Shown here: positions 36,014 to 48,382 of the stretch, piece by piece
Numbering within the stretch: the first letter of the stretch is position 1
How the letters are laid out: each line of letters starts with the position of its first letter
Assembly: GCF_030412015.1 (NCBI RefSeq)
Contig: NZ_JASNRD010000004.1
Coordinates: 268,449-332,448 of the forward strand
Source of the DNA: Massilia sp. YIM B02763
Lineage (GTDB): Bacteria > Pseudomonadota > Gammaproteobacteria > Burkholderiales > Burkholderiaceae_D
Reading direction: 5' to 3'
Length of the DNA: 64,000 bases
The notes under the pieces: model-generated
Told to the model about the DNA's origin: nothing
What the model saw: the letters and a program-made list of their open reading frames with translations, nothing else
The model's database searches: none
Program-made: the position numbers and the translations under genes

Positions 36014-36313
36014 ATGGCTTCCCTGCATTCCCTCGCATCGCTGCTGGCGCTCGGCTACCTTGGCCTGAGCGTCGTGTGCTTCGCCGTGTACGCGAACGAC
36101 AAGGCCGCGGCGCGGCGCGGCGGACGCCGCACGCCCGAGCGCACGCTGCTGGCGCTGGCGCTGCTGGGCGGCTGGCCGGGCGCCTTGCTGGCCCAGCGCC
36201 GGCTGCGCCACAAGACATCCAAGGCCGCGTTCCAGCGCGTGTTCTGGCTGACGGTCGCGCTCAACGTGGCCGCCTGCGCCTGGCTGGTATGGGCCTTGCC
36301 GGCATGGCCGTGA
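36014..36313 (+). CDS. DUF1294 small membrane protein
   Basis: 99 residues with three membrane helices: ALGYLGLSVVCFAVYANDK, LLALALLGGWPGALLAQ and VFWLTVALNVAACAWLV. The motif YANDKAAARRGGRRTPE between helices 1 and 2 and RHKTSKAAFQ before helix 3 are typical of DUF1294. The next gene starts 8 bases after its stop, so both are co-transcribed. Function unknown. Confidence 0.85.
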   Translation: MASLHSLASLLALGYLGLSVVCFAVYANDKAAARRGGRRTPERTLLALALLGGWPGALLAQRRLRHKTSKAAFQRVFWLTVALNVAACAWLVWALPAWP

Positions 36314-36320
36314 ACGGAGG

Positions 36321-37082
36321 ATGACGACGATGTGGCCCTATCCCAGGATGCTTGCCCACCGCGGCGGCGGCACGCTGGCCCCGGAGAACACACTGGCGGG
36401 CGTCAAGCGCGGCATGGCCGCCGGTTTTCGGGCGATCGAATACGACGTGATGCTGGCGCGGGACGGCGTGCCCGTCGTGCTGCACGATCCGCTGCTGGGC
36501 CGCACCGTGGCGGCGCCGGGCAGCGTGACCGATTACGACGCGCTGGCGCTCGCGACACTGGACGCGGGCAGCTGGTTCGGTCCCGAGTACGCCGGCGAGC
36601 CGGTGCCGCTGTTCGCCGAATTCGCCCAGTACTGCAAGGCGCACGGCGTCTGGATGAACATCGAGCTCAAGCCGGCGCCGGGCTTCGATGCCGCGACCGG
36701 GACGACGGTCGCGCGCATGACGTCGGCGCTGTTCGCCGATGCATTGGCGGCCGGGGAGAGGGGACGGGTGCCCTTGCTGTCCTCGTTCAGCGAAGCGGCC
36801 CTGCAGGCGGCCCGCGCCGCCGCGCCGCGACTGCCGCGCGCGCTGCTGGTCGATGCCTTGCCGCCGGACTGGCGCGAGCGGGCGGCCGGGCTCGGCGTCG
36901 TCGCCCTGCACGTCGACCACCTGGCGTTGACGGCGGCGCAGGCGGCGGACGTCAAGGCCGCCGGCCTCGGGCTGTTCTGCTACACGGTGAACGACCCGGC
37001 GCGCGCCCGCGAACTGCTGGGCTGGGGCGTGGACGCCTTCTGCACGGACCGCATCGACCTGATCGGGCCGGATTTTCGCTAG
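36321..37082 (+). CDS. ugpQ: Glycerophosphodiester phosphodiesterase
   Basis: 253 residues, cytosolic UgpQ type. LAHRGGGTLAPENT (about residues 10-23) holds the HR and E-N metal/catalytic residues; VVLHDPLLGRT has the second His-Asp pair and WMNIELKP the third metal Glu. It releases glycerol-3-phosphate from phospholipid head-group diesters such as glycerophosphocholine. No ugpBAEC transporter genes are near. It follows the DUF1294 gene at 8 bases. Confidence 0.9.
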   Translation: MTTMWPYPRMLAHRGGGTLAPENTLAGVKRGMAAGFRAIEYDVMLARDGVPVVLHDPLLGRTVAAPGSVTDYDALALATLDAGSWFGPEYAGEPVPLFAEFAQYCKAHGVWMNIELKPAPGFDAATGTTVARMTSALFADALAAGERGRVPLLSSFSEAALQAARAAAPRLPRALLVDALPPDWRERAAGLGVVALHVDHLALTAAQAADVKAAGLGLFCYTVNDPARARELLGWGVDAFCTDRIDLIGPDFR

Positions 37083-37122
37083 AAACCTATCAAGAAAAGC
37101 CGGCGCCGACCGTAACCGGTAC

Positions 37123-37347
37123 ATGAACGCGCCAATCGATCCGACCTTCCATCCTCACGATCCGCCCGTGCATATCGTGCAGGCGGCCTTGTTGTTTGCC
37201 CGCCTGACCGGGAAGACGCCAGGCGATGGCGGCCGCAGCACCGTCCTGCCAGGCATGACGCGTGCGCAGATCCTGCAGCAGGCGGCGTCGGCGATCATGA
37301 CGCAGGCGAACGGGCAGCCGACGGCGGTATTGGCATTGTTGCGTTAG
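37123..37347 (+). CDS. Small hypothetical protein
   Basis: 74 residues. His/Pro-rich start (IDPTFHPHDPPVHIVQAAL), then a helix with LLFARLTGK and AQILQQAASAIMTQANG. No family recognised. It starts 41 bases after ugpQ and may be co-transcribed. Codon use is like that of its neighbours, which supports a real gene. Confidence 0.55.
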   Translation: MNAPIDPTFHPHDPPVHIVQAALLFARLTGKTPGDGGRSTVLPGMTRAQILQQAASAIMTQANGQPTAVLALLR

Positions 37348-37443
37348 GGTGCCGCATTAGGCTGTAGCGTCTAGATGTTGTGGATCTGGCAATGAGGGGC
37401 GACCGGAATGCCGATATAGGCATTCCTATATTCGCTGACACGC

Positions 37444-37449
37444 TATAAT
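37444..37449 (+). promoter_or_regulatory. -10 box of alaS
   Basis: A perfect TATAAT 43 bases before the alaS start. No clear -35 at 16-18 bases. Confidence 0.4.
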
Positions 37450-37491
37450 CATTTTCTTTATAAGCATGCTGCCCTCATTCGCCCTTACGAC

Positions 37492-40107
<2,616 letters not shown>

Positions 40108-40136
40108 CGCTCCAATCGTCATCGTACGCATTGTGG

Positions 40137-40285
40137 GTAGGGTGGTCGGCTATGCCGACCACGCGTTCAGGCAATGCGTGCATTGCTAGGATTGTGGGCT
40201 ATGCCGCACGCGTTCAGGCAATGCATGCACTGTTAGAACGCGTGGAGTCATTCATGCCGGGGGCATGAATGACGGCCGTCCACCC
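40137..40285. repeat. GTAGGGTGG-type palindromic repeat, copy 2 (expanded)
   Basis: Begins GTAGGGTGGTCGGC and ends GCCGTCCACCC. The centre is longer than in copy 1 and holds a partly duplicated block (GCGTTCAGGCAATGC occurs twice), then the hairpin TCATTCATGCC-GGGGGCATGAATGA. Confidence 0.8.
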
Positions 40286-40402
40286 CTGCCCGCTCTTGCT
40301 GTTGTTGCAACACAACAGCGGTACCAAAATTTGGTGCGCCGCGTCATAATCCCGTAATTGGAGTAGTATTCGGGCGTAGGCCCACAACCCGCAGGCAAAT
40401 CG

Positions 40403-40660
40403 ATGACTGAAACCATAATCGACACCGGCACCATCGAGGTCCAGAAGGACCTGGATGCGCGTGGCTTGAATTGCCCGTTGCCGATCCTCAAGGCCAAGAA
40501 GGCGTTGGCCGAACTGGCCAGCGGCGAAGTGCTGCGCATCGTCGCGACCGATACCGGTTCCGTGCGCGACTTCCAGGCGTTCGCCAAGCAAACCGGCAAT
40601 GCGCTGCTGGCGCACACCCACATCAACGGCGAATTCACCTTCTGGCTGCGCCGCAAGTAA
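40403..40660 (+). CDS. TusA/SirA-family sulfurtransferase
   Basis: 85 residues. DLDARGLNCPLPILKAKKAL holds the family CPxP motif with the sulfur-carrying Cys. TusA-type proteins carry persulfide sulfur to tRNA thiolation, molybdenum cofactor or other pathways. The N-terminal 15 residues are an extra tail. It is a single-gene unit; which pathway it serves cannot be told. Confidence 0.9.
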   Translation: MTETIIDTGTIEVQKDLDARGLNCPLPILKAKKALAELASGEVLRIVATDTGSVRDFQAFAKQTGNALLAHTHINGEFTFWLRRK

Positions 40661-40822
40661 TCCTTCTCGGATCTTCCTGACGGGGCGGCAACACGGCCCC
40701 GTCGCACGCTTCCCACCCGTTTTCCCATCACTCAAAAAGCAGGGCGCGCACGATTAGGGCAGTTCCTCTAGCCAGAAATCGCACGATCGTGCTTTAATTC
40801 TGTCTCGAACGGTATTTGCTTT

Positions 40823-40828
40823 TATAAT
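40823..40828 (+). promoter_or_regulatory. -10 box of the etf genes
   Basis: TATAAT 47 bases before etfB. The -35 is weak (CTGTCT region). Confidence 0.4.
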
Positions 40829-40874
40829 TCAGAGCATTTTTAGAGACAAACCCACCATTTTTCAAAGGCACACT

Positions 40875-41624
40875 ATGAAAGTCCTGGTACCCGTCAAGCG
40901 CGTGGTCGACTACAACGTCAAGGTCCGCGTCAAGTCCGACGGTAGCGGCGTCGATATCGCCAACGTCAAAATGTCGATGAACCCGTTCGACGAGATCGCG
41001 ATGGAAGAAGCCACGCGCCTGAAGGAAGCCGGCAAGGTCACCGAGATCGTGGCCGTGACCTGCGGCGTGACCCAGGCCCAGGAAACCCTGCGTACCGGCA
41101 TGGCGATCGGCGCCGACCGCGGCATCCTGGTCGAGACCGATGCCGCCATCGAGCCGCTGGCCGTGGCCAAGGTGCTCAAGGCCCTGGCCGACAAGGAGCA
41201 GCCGCAACTGATCATCCTGGGCAAGCAGGCGATCGACGACGATTCGAACCAGACCGGCCAGATGCTGGCGGCCCTGCTGGGCTGGCCGCAGGCGACCTTC
41301 GCCTCCAAGGTCGTGCTGGAAGACGGCAAGGTCACCGTGACCCGCGAAGTGGACGGCGGCCTGGAAACCGTGGCGCTGTCGCTGCCGGCCATCGTCACCA
41401 CCGACCTGCGCCTGAACGAGCCGCGCTACGTGACGCTGCCGAACATCATGAAGGCCAAGAAGAAGCCGCTGGAAACGATCAAGCCGGAAGACCTGGGCGT
41501 CGACGTGACCCCGCGCCTGAAGACCATCAAGGTCGCCGAACCGGCCAAGCGCTCGGCCGGCGTGAAGGTGCCGGACGTCGCGACCCTGGTGGCGAAGCTG
41601 CGCACCGAAGCCAAGGTCATCTAA
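40875..41624 (+). CDS. etfB: Electron transfer flavoprotein beta subunit
   Basis: 249 residues. [19 protein letters not shown] is a typical start; [17 protein letters not shown] and the AMP-site region [23 protein letters not shown] are conserved. With EtfA it takes electrons from acyl-CoA dehydrogenases and passes them to ETF-quinone oxidoreductase. etfA follows after 22 bases and an acyl-CoA dehydrogenase gene lies behind, fitting fatty-acid or related oxidation. Confidence 0.96.
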   Translation: MKVLVPVKRVVDYNVKVRVKSDGSGVDIANVKMSMNPFDEIAMEEATRLKEAGKVTEIVAVTCGVTQAQETLRTGMAIGADRGILVETDAAIEPLAVAKVLKALADKEQPQLIILGKQAIDDDSNQTGQMLAALLGWPQATFASKVVLEDGKVTVTREVDGGLETVALSLPAIVTTDLRLNEPRYVTLPNIMKAKKKPLETIKPEDLGVDVTPRLKTIKVAEPAKRSAGVKVPDVATLVAKLRTEAKVI

Positions 41625-41646
41625 TAGAACAGAACAAGGGAACATC

Positions 41647-42579
41647 ATGGTCGCACTCGTCATTGCAGAACACGACAACGCCTCGCTGAAGGCAGTCACC
41701 CTGAACACCGTCACCGCGGCCGCCCAGTGCGGCGGCGACGTGCACGTGCTGGTCGCCGGCTCCGGCTGCGCCGCCGTCGCCGAAGCGGCCGCCAAGGTCG
41801 CGGGCGTCGCGAAGGTGCTGGTCGCCGACGCGCCGTACTTCGCCGACGGCCTGGCCGAGAACGTTGCCGAGCAGGTGCTGGCAGTTGCCGGTTCGTACTC
41901 GCACATCCTGGCGCCGGCCTCGGCCTTCGGCAAGAACATCCTGCCGCGCGTGGCCGCCAAGCTGGACGTGGCCCAGATCTCGGAAATCACCAAGGTCGAC
42001 TCGCCCGACACCTTCGAGCGCCCGATCTACGCCGGCAACGCCATCGCCACCGTGCAGTCGACCGACAATGTGAAGGTCATCACCGTGCGCGGCACCGGCT
42101 TCGACGCCGCCGCCGCGGAAGGTGGCTCGGCCGCCGTGGAAACGGTCGCCGCCGCCGCCGACTTCGGCAAGTCCTCGTTCGTGGGCCGCGAGCTGGCCAA
42201 GTCGGACCGTCCGGAACTGACCGGCGCCAAGATCGTCGTCTCCGGCGGCCGCGGCATGGGCTCGGGCGACAACTTCAAGATCCTGGAACCGCTGGCCGAC
42301 AAGCTAGGCGCCGCCATGGGCGCCTCGCGCGCCGCGGTCGATGCCGGCTACGTGCCGAACGACTGGCAGGTCGGCCAGACCGGCAAGATCGTCGCCCCGC
42401 AGCTGTACATCGCCGTCGGCATCTCCGGCGCGATCCAGCACCTGGCCGGCATGAAGGATTCGAAGACCATCGTCGCCATCAACAAGGATCCGGAAGCGCC
42501 GATCTTCTCGGTGGCCGACTACGGCATCGTGGGCGACCTGTTCGAGGTCGTGCCGGCGCTGGTCAAGGAACTGGGCTGA
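41647..42579 (+). CDS. etfA: Electron transfer flavoprotein alpha subunit
   Basis: 310 residues. The C-terminal FAD domain is complete: [45 protein letters not shown] and [20 protein letters not shown]. The N-terminal half is Ala-rich and forms the partner domain. It binds the FAD of the EtfAB dimer. Co-transcribed with etfB; a palindromic repeat separates it from the acyl-CoA dehydrogenase. Confidence 0.96.
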   Translation: MVALVIAEHDNASLKAVTLNTVTAAAQCGGDVHVLVAGSGCAAVAEAAAKVAGVAKVLVADAPYFADGLAENVAEQVLAVAGSYSHILAPASAFGKNILPRVAAKLDVAQISEITKVDSPDTFERPIYAGNAIATVQSTDNVKVITVRGTGFDAAAAEGGSAAVETVAAAADFGKSSFVGRELAKSDRPELTGAKIVVSGGRGMGSGDNFKILEPLADKLGAAMGASRAAVDAGYVPNDWQVGQTGKIVAPQLYIAVGISGAIQHLAGMKDSKTIVAINKDPEAPIFSVADYGIVGDLFEVVPALVKELG

Positions 42580-42624
42580 CAACGCCGAAGGTGGATGGCG
42601 TGAATGTCCACCTGCAAAAACCTA

Positions 42625-42727
42625 CGTCGTTCCCGCGCAGGCGGGAACCCAAGTTCTACGCATGTCGACAGCGTCCGCCGTCGTGGCTGCGCTGAGGAAT
42701 TGGGTTCCTGCCTTCGCAGGAACGACG
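42625..42727. repeat. GTCCCTGC-type palindromic repeat, copy 3
   Basis: Left arm GTTCCCGC..GCGGGAAC, right arm GTTCCTGC..GCAGGAAC, so paired bases changed together in each arm. It lies between etfA and the acyl-CoA dehydrogenase gene, 36 bases before the latter's start, and could partly terminate etf transcripts. Confidence 0.85.
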
Positions 42728-42763
42728 TTTTTATTTTGACGATATAAAAAGTAGGAGACACCG

Positions 42764-44554
42764 GTGAGCTACAACGCCCCCCTGAAAGACATGCTGTTCG
42801 TCGTGAACGAACTGGCCAACCTGTCCGCCATCCACGCGCTGCCCGGCTGCGAGGACGCGACCCCGGACACGGTCGAAGCCGTGCTGGAGGAAAACGCCAA
42901 GTTCTGCGGCGAAGTCGTCGCCCCGCTGAACCACCCGGCCGACAAGGAGCCCAGCTTCTGGCACGACGGCGAAGTGACGACCTCGAAGGGCTTCAAGGAA
43001 GCCTTCCGCGCCTTCGCCGACGCCGGCTGGCAAGGCGTTCAGCATCCGACCGAATTCGGCGGCCAGGGCTTGCCGAAGCTGGTGGCGACCCCGTGCATCG
43101 AGATGCTGCACGGCTCCAACCTGTCGTTCGCGCTGGTCGCGCTGCTGACCGACGGCGCCGTCGAGGCGCTGCTGACGGCGGGCAGCGACGCCCAGAAGGC
43201 CCTCTACATCGAGCCCCTCCTGACCGGCAAGTGGACGGGCACGATGAACCTGACGGAGCCGCAGGCCGGTTCCGACCTGGCCGCCGTGCGCACCCGCGCC
43301 GTGCCCCAGGGCGACGGCACCTACAGGATTTCCGGCACCAAGATCTACATCACCTACGGCGAGCACGACATGGCCGAGAACATCATCCACCTGGTGCTGG
43401 CGCGCACGCCGGACGCGCCGCCGGGCGTGAAGGGGATCTCGCTGTTCATCGTGCCGAAGTTCCTCGTGAACGAGGACGGTTCGCTGGGCGAGCGCAACGA
43501 CGTGCATTGCGTGTCGATCGAGCACAAGCTGGGCATCAAGGCCAGCCCGACGGCCGTGCTGCAGTTCGGCGACCACGGCGGCGCCATCGGCACGCTGGTG
43601 GGCGAGGAAAACCGCGGCCTGGAGTACATGTTCATCATGATGAACGCGGCCCGCTTCGGCGTCGGCATGCAGGGCATCGGCCTGGCCGAGCGCGCCTACC
43701 AGCAGGCGGCCGCCTTCGCGAAGGAGCGCGTGCAGTCGCGCGCCGTCGAGGGTTCCAGCGGCCCCGTGGCCATCGTCAACCACCCGGACGTGCGCCGCAT
43801 GCTGATGTCGATGCGCGCCCAGACGGAAGCCGCGCGGGCGCTGGCCTACGTCGGCGCCGGCCTCTCCGACCTGGCGCACCACCATCCGGACGCGGCCACG
43901 CGCGCGGCCAACCTGGCCGTCTACGAATACCTGGTCCCCATCATCAAGGGCTGGTCGACGGAGATGAGCGAGCAGGTCGCGCGCGACGGCGTGCAGGTGC
44001 ATGGCGGCATGGGCTTCATCGAGGAGACCGGCGCGGCCCAGCACTACCGCGACGCCAAGATCCTGTCGATCTACGAGGGCACGACGGCGATCCAGGCCAA
44101 CGACCTGGTCGGCCGCAAGACCGTGCGCGACGGCGGCGCGGTGGCGAAATCCATCCTCGCGCAGGTGCGCGCCACGGCGGACCAGCTGGGCGATGCCCAG
44201 GGCCCGGATGCCGCCGCCATCCGCGCGCAACTCGTACGGGGCGCCGATGCGCTGGACGCCGTCGTCGACTTCGTCGTGGCCACGACCAAGGCCGACCCGC
44301 GCGCCGTGTTCGCGGGCAGCGTCACCTACCTGAAGCTGGCCGGCATCGTGCTGGGCGGCTGGCAGATGGCGCGCGCGGCCCTCGTCGCGCAAGCGAAACT
44401 GGCCGCGGGCGACGGCGATGCGGCGTTCTGCCGCGCCAAGATCGCCACCGCGCGCTTCTTCGCCGACCACATCCTGTCGCAGGCGGAAGGCATGCGCCAT
44501 GCGATCGTGGAGGGCAGTGCCGGCGTGCTGGGGCTGGAGATCGAGCAGTTCTAA
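42764..44554 (+). CDS. Acyl-CoA dehydrogenase with extra C-terminal domain
   Basis: 596 residues, longer than classic acyl-CoA dehydrogenases (about 380) because of an added C-terminal domain (about 480-596), as in the DmdC-like group. MNLTEPQAGSDLAAVRTRA is the FAD/substrate signature; QVHGGMGFIEETGAAQHYRDAKILSIYEGTT carries the Glu base in YEGTT. It oxidises an acyl-CoA to the enoyl-CoA and gives electrons to EtfAB encoded just upstream. GTG 42764 is the start. The substrate chain is not predictable. Confidence 0.92.
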   Translation: MSYNAPLKDMLFVVNELANLSAIHALPGCEDATPDTVEAVLEENAKFCGEVVAPLNHPADKEPSFWHDGEVTTSKGFKEAFRAFADAGWQGVQHPTEFGGQGLPKLVATPCIEMLHGSNLSFALVALLTDGAVEALLTAGSDAQKALYIEPLLTGKWTGTMNLTEPQAGSDLAAVRTRAVPQGDGTYRISGTKIYITYGEHDMAENIIHLVLARTPDAPPGVKGISLFIVPKFLVNEDGSLGERNDVHCVSIEHKLGIKASPTAVLQFGDHGGAIGTLVGEENRGLEYMFIMMNAARFGVGMQGIGLAERAYQQAAAFAKERVQSRAVEGSSGPVAIVNHPDVRRMLMSMRAQTEAARALAYVGAGLSDLAHHHPDAATRAANLAVYEYLVPIIKGWSTEMSEQVARDGVQVHGGMGFIEETGAAQHYRDAKILSIYEGTTAIQANDLVGRKTVRDGGAVAKSILAQVRATADQLGDAQGPDAAAIRAQLVRGADALDAVVDFVVATTKADPRAVFAGSVTYLKLAGIVLGGWQMARAALVAQAKLAAGDGDAAFCRAKIATARFFADHILSQAEGMRHAIVEGSAGVLGLEIEQF

Positions 44555-44560
44555 ATGCGC

Positions 44561-44637
44561 CGTCGCCCCTGCGCAGGCAGGGGCCCAAGTTCGCGTGCAG
44601 CGAGCACAATTGGGCCCCTGCCTGCGCAAGGGCGACG
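44561..44637. repeat. GTCCCTGC-type palindromic repeat, copy 4
   Basis: Stem changed to GCCCCTGC / GCAGGGGC on the left and CCCCTGC / GCAAGGG on the right. It sits between convergent genes. Confidence 0.85.
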
Positions 44638-44657
44638 TTGCTGTGCGGGGCGGTTGT

Positions 44658-45077
44658 TCAACCGTACGCGCCTCCGGTATACAAAAGATCGAACAAGCGC
44701 GAAATCGTCGCGATCAAGCCCGTCGTCCCCACCAGCATCGTCAGCACCAGCAGCACCGCCAGCACCCAGTGCGAGCGCGACTTCCTTCCCGACGCGGCGT
44801 TGTGCCGCGCATCCCATTTCTCGTCCGGCGTCAGGCCGATGACGAGCGCCTCGATGAAGCCCACCAGCCACGACACGATCAGCGGCAACAGTACCCAGAA
44901 GGGATTCGGTGCCCGTCCGGCGCCGTAGACGATGCCGGCAATGGGGATGCTGCACACGTGCAGCAGGCCGAGCCGGTCGACGGCGCCGCGCAGGTAGAAG
45001 CGGTGGATGCCCAGGCCGCCGAGGACGAAGGCGAGGGCGGTGGCGACGGTCTTGTTCTTGTGCGGCGTGCTGGGCAT
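44658..45077 (-). CDS. TM2-domain membrane protein
   Basis: 139 residues. [23 protein letters not shown] is the TM2 signature (two helices linked by a short HRFY-containing turn). After [11 protein letters not shown] and [23 protein letters not shown] comes a basic loop, then a last helix ([19 protein letters not shown]). About four membrane helices in all. Function is unknown for this family. Confidence 0.82.
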   Translation of the reverse strand: MPSTPHKNKTVATALAFVLGGLGIHRFYLRGAVDRLGLLHVCSIPIAGIVYGAGRAPNPFWVLLPLIVSWLVGFIEALVIGLTPDEKWDARHNAASGRKSRSHWVLAVLLVLTMLVGTTGLIATISRLFDLLYTGGAYG

Positions 45078-45270
45078 GGATCGATGCGAGAAGGACTCGC
45101 ATTGTTGGCAGAAAAGCCATCAGTATCGGGCAAAACGTGGTGCCCGGCACGGTTTTTCATGCGGCCGCAGGGGCAGGACTGCCATTACAGGTAGCGCTTC
45201 GATGCGAAATAGGCCATAATGCTGGATTCCGCCGGGACTGCGCGTCCTTTGTCTCAGCAGGCATTAATGC

Positions 45271-45300
45271 TTGCTGCTGTACGGTATTGCGCGCTATAAT
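45271..45300 (+). promoter_or_regulatory. Promoter of the rpsP operon
   Basis: TTGCTG (45271-45276) and TATAAT (45295-45300) with 18-base spacing, 40 bases before rpsP. Good match for a strong constitutive promoter. Confidence 0.6.
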
Positions 45301-45340
45301 CGTCGGCTTTCTCCGTCCAGCACAATTTTTTGGAAATATT

Positions 45341-45589
45341 ATGGTCGTTATTCGTTTAGCTCGCGGTGGTGCCAAGAAGCGCCCGTTCTACAACATCGTT
45401 GCAACCGATTCGCGCAACCGTCGCGATGGCCGTTTCATCGAGCGCATCGGCTTCTACAACCCGATGGCATCGGGCCAGGAAGTCGGCCTGAACATCACCG
45501 CTGACCGTCTGGCTTACTGGCAAGGCGTTGGCGCACAACTGTCGCCGACCGTTGCTCGCCTGGTCGCTTCGCAAAAGGCCGCTGCCTAA
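45341..45589 (+). CDS. rpsP: 30S ribosomal protein S16
   Basis: 82 residues. [20 protein letters not shown] is the S16 N-terminal signature, followed by [19 protein letters not shown]. It is part of the 30S body and heads the classical rpsP-rimM-trmD-rplS operon, here complete and in standard order. ATG 45341 is the only sensible start. Confidence 0.98.
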   Translation: MVVIRLARGGAKKRPFYNIVATDSRNRRDGRFIERIGFYNPMASGQEVGLNITADRLAYWQGVGAQLSPTVARLVASQKAAA

Positions 45590-45598
45590 TAGGCACGG

Positions 45599-46174
45599 TT
45601 GACCGGTTTGACCGCTTCAGCAGCAACCCCGGCAACGGGGAACGTCCCGGACGACCTCATCGAGGTCGGTTATATCTCGGGTGCCTACGGGCTGCGCGGC
45701 GGCGTCCGCGTGACGCCGCACTCCACGGAGGCGGATGCGCTGCTGAACGTCAAGACCTGGTGGCTCGACAAGCCGGCACTGCGCGCCGTCAAGGTGCGCA
45801 ATGCGAAATTCCATAGTGGCGATGTCACTGCCACGCTAGTGGACTTGTCCGACCGCGACGCCGCGGAAGCGCTGAAAGGCGCGGTCGTGCGCGTGTCGCG
45901 CGCGGACTTTCCTGAGCTGTCGGAAGACGAGTACTACTGGACCGACCTGATCGGCATGGATGTCGTGAACCTGCAGGGCGAGGCCCTGGGCAAGGTGACC
46001 GACATGATGCACAACGGTGCGCAATCGATTCTACGCATCACGCCTGCCGCCGATCCGCAAGCCGCACAGGATGCGAAAGCGTCCGAGCGGCTGGTGCCGT
46101 TCGTGGACCAGTTCGTCCGTACCGTCGACCTGCAAGCCAGGCTGATTACCCTGGATTGGGGTCTGGATTATTGA
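45599..46174 (+). CDS. rimM: Ribosome maturation factor RimM
   Basis: 191 residues from TTG 45599 (another TTG lies 9 bases later). [22 protein letters not shown] opens the RimM domain; [25 protein letters not shown] is the PRC-barrel linker. It binds S19 and aids 30S head assembly. It lies 9 bases after rpsP, so translation is probably coupled. Start choice is the only doubt. Confidence 0.95.
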   Translation: MTGLTASAATPATGNVPDDLIEVGYISGAYGLRGGVRVTPHSTEADALLNVKTWWLDKPALRAVKVRNAKFHSGDVTATLVDLSDRDAAEALKGAVVRVSRADFPELSEDEYYWTDLIGMDVVNLQGEALGKVTDMMHNGAQSILRITPAADPQAAQDAKASERLVPFVDQFVRTVDLQARLITLDWGLDY

Positions 46175-46200
46175 CTCCATCCCTTCGAGACGAGGTCCCG

Positions 46201-46980
46201 ATGCAGTTTGACGTCGTGAGCTTGTTTCCCGAGATGTTTGCCGCATTGACGCAGTCGGGCGTGACCCGGCGGGCGCACGAGCAGGGCTTGTGGCAGCTGT
46301 CGATCTGGAATCCGCGCGATTTCACGAGCGACCGCCACCGTACCGTGGACGACCGGCCGTATGGCGGCGGTCCCGGCATGGTGATGCTGGCCAGGCCGCT
46401 CGATGCGACCATCGCGGCGGCGAAGCAGCGCCAGGTCGACCTGGGCCTGCCGGCGCCGCGCGTGATCTACCTGTCGCCGCAGGGCAAGCCCCTGACGCAC
46501 GAACGCGTGATGGCGTTGAAGGACGAGCCGGGCCTGGTGCTGCTGTGCGGCCGCTACGAAGCGGTCGACCAGCGCCTGCTGGACCGGGTCGTCGACGAGG
46601 AAATCTCGCTGGGCGACTTCGTGCTGTCGGGCGGAGAATTGCCGGCGATGGCGCTGATGGATGCCGTGGTGCGCCACATTCCCGGCGTGCTGGGCGACGA
46701 TGCGTCGGCGGTCGAGGACAGCTTCGTCAACGGCCTGCTCGATTCGCCGCACTACACGCGTCCGGAAGTGTACGAAGGCGTGGCCGTGCCGCCCGTGCTG
46801 ATGGGCGGCAACCACGCGGAAATCATGAAGTGGCGCCGCCAGCGCATGCTGGAAGCGACCGCGAAGAAACGGCCCGATCTGCTGGACAAGGCGCGCAGCG
46901 CCGGTCAGCTGACGAAGGCCGACGAAAAGTTTCTGGCGAGTCTCGCGCAGAGCGAGCCGCCGCAGGATTCGCAGCAGTAG
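46201..46980 (+). CDS. trmD: tRNA (guanine-37-N1)-methyltransferase
   Basis: 259 residues from ATG 46201. [13 protein letters not shown] is the usual start; the knotted SAM-binding core shows [24 protein letters not shown] and [18 protein letters not shown]. It methylates G37 of tRNAs and prevents frameshifting. It lies 26 bases after rimM in the ribosomal operon. Confidence 0.97.
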   Translation: MQFDVVSLFPEMFAALTQSGVTRRAHEQGLWQLSIWNPRDFTSDRHRTVDDRPYGGGPGMVMLARPLDATIAAAKQRQVDLGLPAPRVIYLSPQGKPLTHERVMALKDEPGLVLLCGRYEAVDQRLLDRVVDEEISLGDFVLSGGELPAMALMDAVVRHIPGVLGDDASAVEDSFVNGLLDSPHYTRPEVYEGVAVPPVLMGGNHAEIMKWRRQRMLEATAKKRPDLLDKARSAGQLTKADEKFLASLAQSEPPQDSQQ

Positions 46981-47071
46981 GCGAAAAACGCGGGCAACCG
47001 CATGTTCAACCCCATCCTCTACCGGGCCTTTCACAGTACAGCGCCGGCAAGATGGTCAAAGGAGTCATCAA

Positions 47072-47455
47072 ATGGATCTGATCCAGCAACTCGAGCAAGA
47101 AGAAATTGCGCGCCTCGGCCGCAACATCCCTGATTTCGCACCGGGCGACACCGTCGTCGTCAGCGTCAACGTCGTCGAAGGCAACCGCAAGCGCGCCCAG
47201 GCATACGAAGGCGTCGTGATCTCGCGCCGCAACCGCGGCCTGAACTCGAACTTCATCGTTCGCAAGATCTCGTCGGGCGAAGGCGTCGAGCGTACTTTCC
47301 AGCTGTACTCGCCGCTGATCGCTTCGATCGAAGTGAAACGCCGCGGTGACGTCCGTCGCGCCAAGCTGTACTACCTGCGTGAGCGTTCGGGCAAATCGGC
47401 ACGTATCAAAGAAAAACTGCCGAATCGCAAGGCCGCTGCTGCTACCGCTGAGTAA
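47072..47455 (+). CDS. rplS: 50S ribosomal protein L19
   Basis: 127 residues. [23 protein letters not shown] and the conserved core [24 protein letters not shown] are the L19 pattern; the end has [19 protein letters not shown]. It sits at the 30S-50S interface. It is the last gene of the operon; a strong terminator follows at 47472-47499. Confidence 0.98.
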   Translation: MDLIQQLEQEEIARLGRNIPDFAPGDTVVVSVNVVEGNRKRAQAYEGVVISRRNRGLNSNFIVRKISSGEGVERTFQLYSPLIASIEVKRRGDVRRAKLYYLRERSGKSARIKEKLPNRKAAAATAE

Positions 47456-47471
47456 TAGCACGTGTAGTTTG

Positions 47472-47499
47472 AAAAAGGCATCCAGGCGGATGCCTTTTT
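47472..47499 (+). terminator. Terminator of the rpsP-rplS operon
   Basis: AAAAAGGCATCC, loop AGGC, GGATGCCTTTTT, then CTTTTT. A perfect 12-bp stem. Confidence 0.92.
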
Positions 47500-47515
47500 C
47501 TTTTTGGAGAGCCCG

Positions 47516-48181
47516 TTGGCAAAAGTACACATCGATCCCCAGCGCCTGCCCGTCGACGCCATCGCCGGCGAACCCGCGCTGCCGCCGGAGCGGTTGCAGG
47601 CGGACTGGCTGCGCGCGCGCCTGGCCCATCCGGCACGCTGGGAGCCGGAATTGCCCGACGATATACGCCAACGCTTCCCGGAGTTGCGCCGCGCCGCCGT
47701 CCTGATCCCGCTGGTGCGGCGCGAGGGCGGCCTGACCGTGCTGCTCACCCAGCGCACCGCGCATTTGTCGAACCACGGCGGCCAGGTCAGCTTTCCGGGC
47801 GGCCGCGCCGAAGCGGCGGATTCCTCGTCGATCGAGACGGCGCTGCGCGAGACCGAGGAAGAGATCGGCCTGGCCCGCCGCCACATCGAGATCGTGGGCG
47901 TGCTGCCCGACCACGTGACGGCCTCGGCCTATGTGGTGACGCCGGTGGTGGCGCTGGTGGCACCGCCGTTCGACCTGGTCGCGGAATCGAACGAAGTCGC
48001 CGAGATCTTCGAGGTGCCGCTGGGCTTCCTGATGAACGGCACGCACCACCAGCGCATGTCCTTCGACCTGCCGGACGGGACTGGACGGCGCAGCTTCTAC
48101 GCGATGCCCTACGAGCGCTTCTTCATCTGGGGCGCGACGGCGGGGATGCTGCGCAACCTGTTCCACCTGCTGCGCGCCTGA
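47516..48181 (+). CDS. NUDIX CoA pyrophosphatase (NudL-like)
   Basis: 221 residues from TTG 47516 (GGAG 8 bases upstream; another TTG lies 4 codons earlier). LTQRTAHLSNHGGQVSFPGGRAE opens the NUDIX region and the box ends with ALRETEEEIGL (GxxxxxEx7REUxEExGU). The LSxHxGQ(V/I)xFPGG signature marks CoA diphosphatases, which cut CoA to phosphopantetheine and 3',5'-ADP. The first 60 residues are a family-variable region. Confidence 0.88.
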   Translation: MAKVHIDPQRLPVDAIAGEPALPPERLQADWLRARLAHPARWEPELPDDIRQRFPELRRAAVLIPLVRREGGLTVLLTQRTAHLSNHGGQVSFPGGRAEAADSSSIETALRETEEEIGLARRHIEIVGVLPDHVTASAYVVTPVVALVAPPFDLVAESNEVAEIFEVPLGFLMNGTHHQRMSFDLPDGTGRRSFYAMPYERFFIWGATAGMLRNLFHLLRA

Positions 48182-48196
48182 GCCCGTACGCCTGAG

Positions 48197-48283
48197 CGTC
48201 GTCCCTGCGCAGGCAGGGACCCAATTTTGCGTGCTGTAACGAAACGCCGGCAAAATGAGGCCCCTGCCTGCGCAGGGGCGACG
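48197..48283. repeat. GTCCCTGC-type palindromic repeat, copy 5
   Basis: Left arm GTCCCTGC..GCAGGGAC, right arm GCCCCTGC..GCAGGGGC. Lies between two plus-strand genes, 16 bases after the NUDIX stop. Confidence 0.85.
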
Positions 48284-48382
48284 GATGGTCCGGGGCGCGG
48301 ACCACCCGTCGATTTGCCTCGCGCGCCCCTCTGCGCTATCGTAGCGGGCAATGAAGTGTGGCAACAATAGCGGGGACCCCGA